NCBI GenBank assembly: GCA_023053575.1
Contig: JAKZAP010000016.1
Location: 16,448,030 to 16,512,029 of the forward strand
Reading direction: 5' to 3'
Length of the DNA: 64,000 nt
Source of the DNA: Branchinecta lynchi
Taxonomy: Eukaryota; Arthropoda; Branchiopoda; Anostraca; Branchinectidae
Shown piece by piece: positions 59,601-64,000 of the stretch. Within the stretch, counting starts at the first letter, position 1. Each line of letters opens with the position of its first letter. The translations under genes and the position numbers were made by a program. The notes under the pieces are model-generated. The model was not told the origin of the DNA. It ran no database searches and saw only the letters and a list, made by a program, of their open reading frames with translations.

Positions 59601-62600
59601 ACATTGACATTTTTTATTTCGAATTCTTGTTATTTTTTATGTGGAAGGACAAGGAAAATATGGATGGAGATGAGTTATAAATATAGATGAATTTTTGTAA
59701 GATAATATTAATTTTTTTAATTTTTTTGTTAATTTTGTAATTTAATTTAATGTTTATGGATCTCTTTTGGACCATTTTAATTTTTGTATGTGAATAATTT
59801 GTGATAGTAGAGTGTGTTAAGTTTGGAAATCAATTTTCTCTTCTAAAAATTTTTAAAGAGGAGAACATTTATTTTAAGTTCTTTTATTAGCTTTTTGTAG
59901 GAATTTAGTTTTTTTTTTTTTTTAACATGAAATATGAAAGGAATGAGATTTGAAGAAAATTTGATTTTGTGTTGTATAATTTATGCCACCGTGTAAAAGC
60001 TTCTCTAAAACGGAAGAGCACCTTTTGAGCTGGATGAGCGATTTTATTTAATTATTGGTTCAGTTTTTGTTGGATGTTCCCTTGATTGTTTTATGGTAAA
60101 ATGGTCCGCATAAAGAGAATTTTAGATATTATTTAAAATATATTTTATATATTTTGTTTTTAAAATGTATGATAAATGGTAATAGGAAAAAAAATAAATA
60201 ATGTGTATTTTATGTGATTGTTATAAAAAAAAAAAAAAAAAATTTGAGGTTGAATTTTTTAATAGGAATAGTTTGAATGATGAGAATAATGATAGTGGAA
60301 AGAAAATCGCGTTAAAATTGTATAATATGATTGAAATGCATAGAAAGTGGAAAGAGTAAATATTGTTATTGAATATAGTTTTGTTAATTTAATTTTATAA
60401 ATAAATATAGGATGGAAGTGTAAAGATTAGAAAGAAATGAAGGAAAAAAAATAATTAAGAAATTAAAAAATAAACGTTGAGATAGAGGAAAGTGTAGATG
60501 ACGCTAAATAGATAGGCCGGTCATGTGTTTAAATTAAGAAAAGAAGAAGAAACAAAAAGTTGATAAGACCGTTGTCGTCACCGAGGGTAAGTGGACGCGT
60601 AGTCACCTGGCCATTTCATATTGGACTGGAAGAACAGAAAAGATACTACGAGGCTTTAAAAAAAAAAAAAAAAAAAAAAATACCAAGTAATAGGAGCACC
60701 GGCGTATTGAGGATTCAATCGACCAGCCCGCCGAAAGTTTGACATGTCTATCTCAAATGAACACTCTTTAAGCCAGTGCTACTATTAGTCGTTGTAACCA
60801 GGATCAAACTTCACCTAAGGTGGGTTCGTTTAATCGTACAATTTTTTATCCATACGCGTTAGGTACTGCTGTCAGTTAAATGACTTCAGTTTTTTGTAGA
60901 CTCCTGAAAACATCCGTCAATATCTTTTGCTGCTGGTGAATACTCCCAAATTGTGTTTAGCTCTGACAGTAGGTAAATAAGACCCTTTTAGGCATCAGCA
61001 GAGTTAACCAGCATTTTGTTTGTACTTCAAGTGCATGTTTTCTAAAAAGTGAACCCAGAAACCCCCAAAAGCTGTATAAGTTTCGTAAAAAGGGAGTTCA
61101 TGACTTTTCTAACTCAATCTGCTAGACTGAGAGGAAGTCGGGAGCCTGGCATCCATAAATAGTTTGCGTTATTCGCGTTTGCGTTATATTGCACTTTTTG
61201 ACAGTTGGGCAGGGTTTTCTGAAAACTAAAAGAGTTCAGTAAATCACATTATTTAACTAAATACCGCAATGAACCTCGACTATGCTAAAATTTGCCCATG
61301 TAGAACTATCAATCCAAAATATATTGTACTTACTTGGCAAGAATCGCTCTTTCCCCTAACATCTCCGGCGCATAGTATTGATTCATCGATATTTTCAGCT
61401 GATTTTTTAGAAAGAAATCTGGTGTAGTTCGCTCTGCAGTCCTCGGTTTTGAATATAGTCAGTTTTGCTTGCATTAAGGTCTTAGCATGATCTGAAATTT
61501 AACACATCATCAGCAACGACGTAAGGGTAAGGTCGTTAACGTTACTAAGCTAACTTGGGCGCCATTGGTGGTTGAATATAGTTCGTCAAATTTATACGTT
61601 GATTGTCTTAATCTGGCGAAGTTGCTTAGGCCAACACAGGCCCGAATCACTAATTTATTTCAGCGGGGGGGTTGCCTTTGGGGTGGTGGTTTTGCCTGCT
61701 GGTCGGACAAAAAAGTACAAAAAAACACATAGATCTGAGGGAAAAGCCTATAAAATGATTAATTTTTATATTTCGGGGGGGGGGGGGGAGTCCCCCTGGA
61801 TACGGCCTTGGGCTAACATATATCGGGATGCCTACTTCATCAAGTTTTTAGTGAATACACGGTCAATCCTTTCTGACTTTGGGGAGAACAAGAACAGCCT
61901 ACGACTAACTAGTTTCAAATGCAAGTCAAACCGATTATTGCTCGCTAGATTGTAAAACTGTCATGTTGTCTTCTTGTACTGGTGCTTTTCTGGAAAATAA
62001 ATTCAACAGTTCTGGTCTGCAAATTCCTGAAATTTTCACTTCCAGGTACCCCCAATGCTCTTGAATACTTATCAGTCAAACATGAAGTTATGGAATCGAA
62101 TGTGCTACAACTTAGCGGATTAACAAACACTGAGAGTCTGCGCGACTCTCACTCATTGTTTCAAACAATCTTGTAATAAGTAGTGTTTTTTATATTTTTA
62201 TTTAGAAGAACAGTGTAATGTTTGAAGCCAAGCTGACCATTCATTTCAAATAAAATAGAAAAACGAGATTTTTGTGATTTTTTTTTTATCAGCTCGTCCT
62301 CATAGGATGGTTTGCCGGAAGTTCAACCGAAATATCGAAAATTGTATTTATCCCTCGCACATCATCTTGGAGGGGTAACTAGCTGATCAAGAAAAAACGC
62401 CGAAAATCTCGTTTTCTATTTTATTTGTTAAGAACAGTGCACTTTCTTTTTCTTCTTAATTTGTGTGTCCTACTTTTTTGTTTGTACTTTTAAGATAAAT
62501 CTGATGGGCTATAATTAAATAAGGATACAAATCATAAAACAAATCACCCATGACCAGCCATTGGGAGTGCACGTTGATGCCACAAACTTAATCTTCGAAA

Positions 62601-63807
62601 CAACTGACGGCGAACGAAAACATCATCAGGTTAAGAATGAATATAGGATACTTCAAAACACTGGCCTCTAATGGTGACAGAACGAGGAGTGTGCTTGAGG
62701 TACACTTTCATTCCACCAGACACACAAGTCTACGCAATTTACCACTGTAACATCCAAAGCATCCAATCATCCCTACTTGGGCTTGATTTCCAGCTATGTA
62801 CAAGAAGAAGAGGATATTTGAATTTCAGTTCCAATATGATGTGTGAACTAGCTTCACAGAGATCTCAGTGCTGGTCGCGACTGAACCAGAAGAGGTACGA
62901 TTCACTTTACCCTTTCTCCTTTTGTCTTGTCGACTGAGCTTTTGGAATGGGTAAGAATATTTTTAGCCCACAACCAAGGAATGCTAAAATTTGACGGACA
63001 CTATAGAATAAGATAAGAGCACTCGAGAATTTTACATTTGACGAATCTGGAGTCTCGTAAAGTATTTCTTACTAAGCTACATGTTCATGAAAATTCTCAG
63101 TCCCTATCTCAAGCAAAATTCTAACTAGAAATGATCTTTTTCATGATAAAATTGATTAAAAATATCATTTTTAAAAATATACCGTCAGTTGCCACTTGAA
63201 ATCTTCTTCTGAAATATTCTTGTTAACGCTTGTCGACTCTATCCAGCGTTCCCGCACTCCGGCACTGCGGCTAGACGTAAAATATTCGAGAATTTAACTG
63301 AAGGCGCCGTAGCTAAAAGTGGGAAAACCAGGCAAAGAAAAAGGTCCAGAACAGAAAATGGACCTACTGGCCTAACATGAACAAAAACAACACATTCTCA
63401 CGTCTATATTTGTGAACGAGTTGTCGGCGGACGTTGAAGCTATTGACCCTGGTGGCTGGCAAAACTGGCCTCGATCAAAAACCTCTAAGAAGTTGTGGTT
63501 ACAAAATAAAACACTAACTAAAGGAAGGGATTTCGGAAGCTTAGACTTCCATAAGGGAGCTCGGAAAAATCTAAAAGGAAAATAAGAAAAGGGGTTCATT
63601 AAATTAAGAAAATACCTATTAGTATCCTTACTTCCCGAGTAAGGTATTTGTCCACGAGTTAAACAATGGTTTTTACGGTGCTAGTCGCAAAGCATCACAT
63701 ACCTAAATCGTCAGTAACACCCCATCCGGCGACATATGGTTTAAAAGACGTCAAATCCAAAGACCTCCAACTGCTGCCAACTGGCAAACAGGCTGGGCGG
63801 ATACGAT
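53528..63807 (-). CDS. CLIP-domain serine protease copy B, partial (last three exons)
   Basis: Paralogue of copy A on the same strand. Exons 63807-63703, 61491-61334 and 53692-53528 have the same borders and phases as exons 6, 7 and 8 of copy A. Exons for the His, Asp and CLIP parts must lie beyond 64000. All three exons are open and key residues are kept (CLP, GWG, DSCQ, GDSGGP), so the gene looks functional. The last intron is 7,641 bp against 588 bp in copy A. Both ends of it (53693 to about 53865, and about 60860 to 61333) match the copy A intron, so roughly 7 kb of mobile DNA was inserted in between. The product should be a secreted trypsin-like zymogen; its cascade role is unknown. Confidence 0.82.
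53865..54721. other. inserted part of copy B's last intron, no gene recognised
   Basis: Similarity to the copy A intron stops near 53865. The sequence up to the first GGGATCCC shows nothing I can name. Confidence 0.35.
54722..55945 (+). mobile_element. GGGATCCC-edged composite element, with a minus fragment in front
   Basis: 54722-54860 is a minus fragment (GGGATCCCAAAAAAATG, CTTCGCCAGACTCTTTGAAC). The plus element starts at 54975 with GGGATCCCAAAA, then CTGTCCGTCCGTCCGTCTG, TAACTCTCGAAGGGAATGAA, 137-bp-type units (CGGAATTCGGCC) and GGCGAAGACAAGACCC, with GGGATCCC at 55921. Confidence 0.7.
56940..59470 (+). pseudogene. Tx1/L1-like LINE ORF2: endonuclease end and reverse transcriptase, deleted
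   Basis: Plus-strand frames in order: [11 protein letters not shown] (endonuclease box), [19 protein letters not shown] (endonuclease end), a coiled, charged linker, then RT from 57911 with [49 protein letters not shown]. After a gap at 58325 come [12 protein letters not shown], the catalytic [10 protein letters not shown] and REKCEVL. The C-terminal region runs to 59468. The part between NQRGG and GIRQG is missing, which removes the first catalytic Asp. Stops at 57670, 58324 and 59043. Blocks fit the Tx1/L1 branch. It lies in the last intron of copy B. Confidence 0.8.
59470..60680 (+). mobile_element. AT-rich 3' region and poly(A) of the LINE (or a second retroposon)
   Basis: Very AT-rich, non-coding. 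One A-run at about 60223-60241 and a 23-A tail at 60658-60680 preceded by GAAAAGATACTACGAGGCTTT. The last segment (60540-60657) is GC-richer and may be a separate small element. Confidence 0.5.
60860..61333 (-). other. intron 7 of copy B, part conserved with copy A
   Basis: Phrases CATCCGTCAATATCTTTTG, AAAAAGGGAGTTCATGAC and GGAGCCTGGCATCCAT correspond to CCGTCAGTATCTTTTGGTGG, AAAAAGGGAGTTTG and GGGAGCCAGGCATCCAT at 7060-7230. This shows that the 61.3-kb and 53.5-kb exons belong to one gene. Confidence 0.65.
61334..61491 (-). CDS. CLIP protease copy B, exon equivalent to exon 7
   Basis: 158 nt, same length and phase as copy A, donor CAA/GTAAGT. It encodes [14 protein letters not shown], then [14 protein letters not shown], with the trypsin-type Asp and the usual Gln before the GDSGGP exon. 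Confidence 0.88.
61492..63702 (-). other. intron 6 of copy B, orthologous to 7503-11985
   Basis: The left part (62030-62200) matches 7880-8030 and the right part (62640-63640) matches 10660-11800. The foldback and LINE block of copy A is absent. Copy-B-only additions are a G-run segment at about 61660-61800 and the small element at 62216-62429. Confidence 0.65.
62216..62429. mobile_element. MITE-like insertion, 10-bp direct flanks
   Basis: CAAATAAAATAGAAAAACGAG at 62247 and its complement ending at 62427 form the inverted ends of a 181-bp core. AAGAACAGTG stands directly on both sides of the larger block (62206-62215 and 62430-62439), and copy A has no such block. The left end carries 31 extra bases before the inverted repeat starts, so the true ends are uncertain. 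Confidence 0.55.
63703..63807 (-). CDS. CLIP protease copy B, exon equivalent to exon 6
   Basis: 105 nt, acceptor TTTTTCAG, donor TTAG/GTATGT. It encodes [10 protein letters not shown] and [11 protein letters not shown]. One codon longer than in copy A (LPVGSSW against LPGSSW), and phase is kept. Confidence 0.88.
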
Positions 63808-64000
63808 CTGAAAAAAAAAACAGTGTCATCTTTTTACTAGCTACTCCCTAGCCAATATAGTTTGGTCTATTTTTGTAAATTTTACCGATTGCTTGTATGT
63901 AGATGATACTTCCCTGGTTTCATGACCCTTTTCAGTGGCCGAAAAACACTGAGGCTAGGTTGGGAATAGTTGGCTCCTACCTGTTATATTACGTAATCCG

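Noticed and set aside
1..64000. tRNA, rRNA or other structural RNA genes
   Set aside because: No sequence with the paired A/B boxes and cloverleaf or with rRNA cores was recognised by reading; a covariance-model scan would be needed to exclude them.

Overview
The window looks like nuclear DNA from an arthropod, and most of it is repeats. The main evidence is a CLIP-domain trypsin-like serine protease gene on the minus strand, split into short exons with consensus GT/AG borders. CLIP proteases are an arthropod (and relative) family. The introns and flanks are filled with LINE fragments, an LTR (Gypsy-type) retroelement remnant, foldback DNA elements, minisatellites and homopolymer runs. No bacterial-style gene organisation is present. 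The species cannot be told from the sequence; a crustacean or another arthropod with a large genome would fit.

Layout. 1-5.7 kb: dispersed repeat, three unrelated minisatellites in a row, and a palindromic array. 6.3-28.7 kb: CLIP-protease copy A, read right to left. Seven exons are well supported and a signal-peptide exon at 28.7 kb is tentative; together they give a 1,233-nt reading frame (410 aa) with matching intron phases. Its introns hold a young 1.3-kb foldback element with a 9-bp target duplication, a LINE piece, a second LINE piece with a nested insertion, a second foldback element, a hairpin-ended 2.6-kb unit and tandem duplications. 24.3-33.5 kb: copies of a composite element edged by GGGATCCC and filled with about 137-bp tandem units. 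34.1-42.0 kb: LINE tails around a decayed Gypsy-type pol region with an unusual acidic tail. 42.2-49.6 kb: minus-strand LINE pieces, one of them split by a 1.4-kb CAGCTG-rich element. 52.9-64 kb: the last three exons of CLIP-protease copy B. It is a tandem paralogue in the same orientation whose last intron has grown to 7.6 kb by nested insertions, including a Tx1/L1-like LINE. Its 5' exons lie beyond the window.

The two protease copies share exon borders, phases and recognisable intron sequence, so each serves as an outgroup for dating insertions in the other. The most notable pattern is that several unrelated elements share one design: inverted ends enclosing a private, degenerate short-repeat array.
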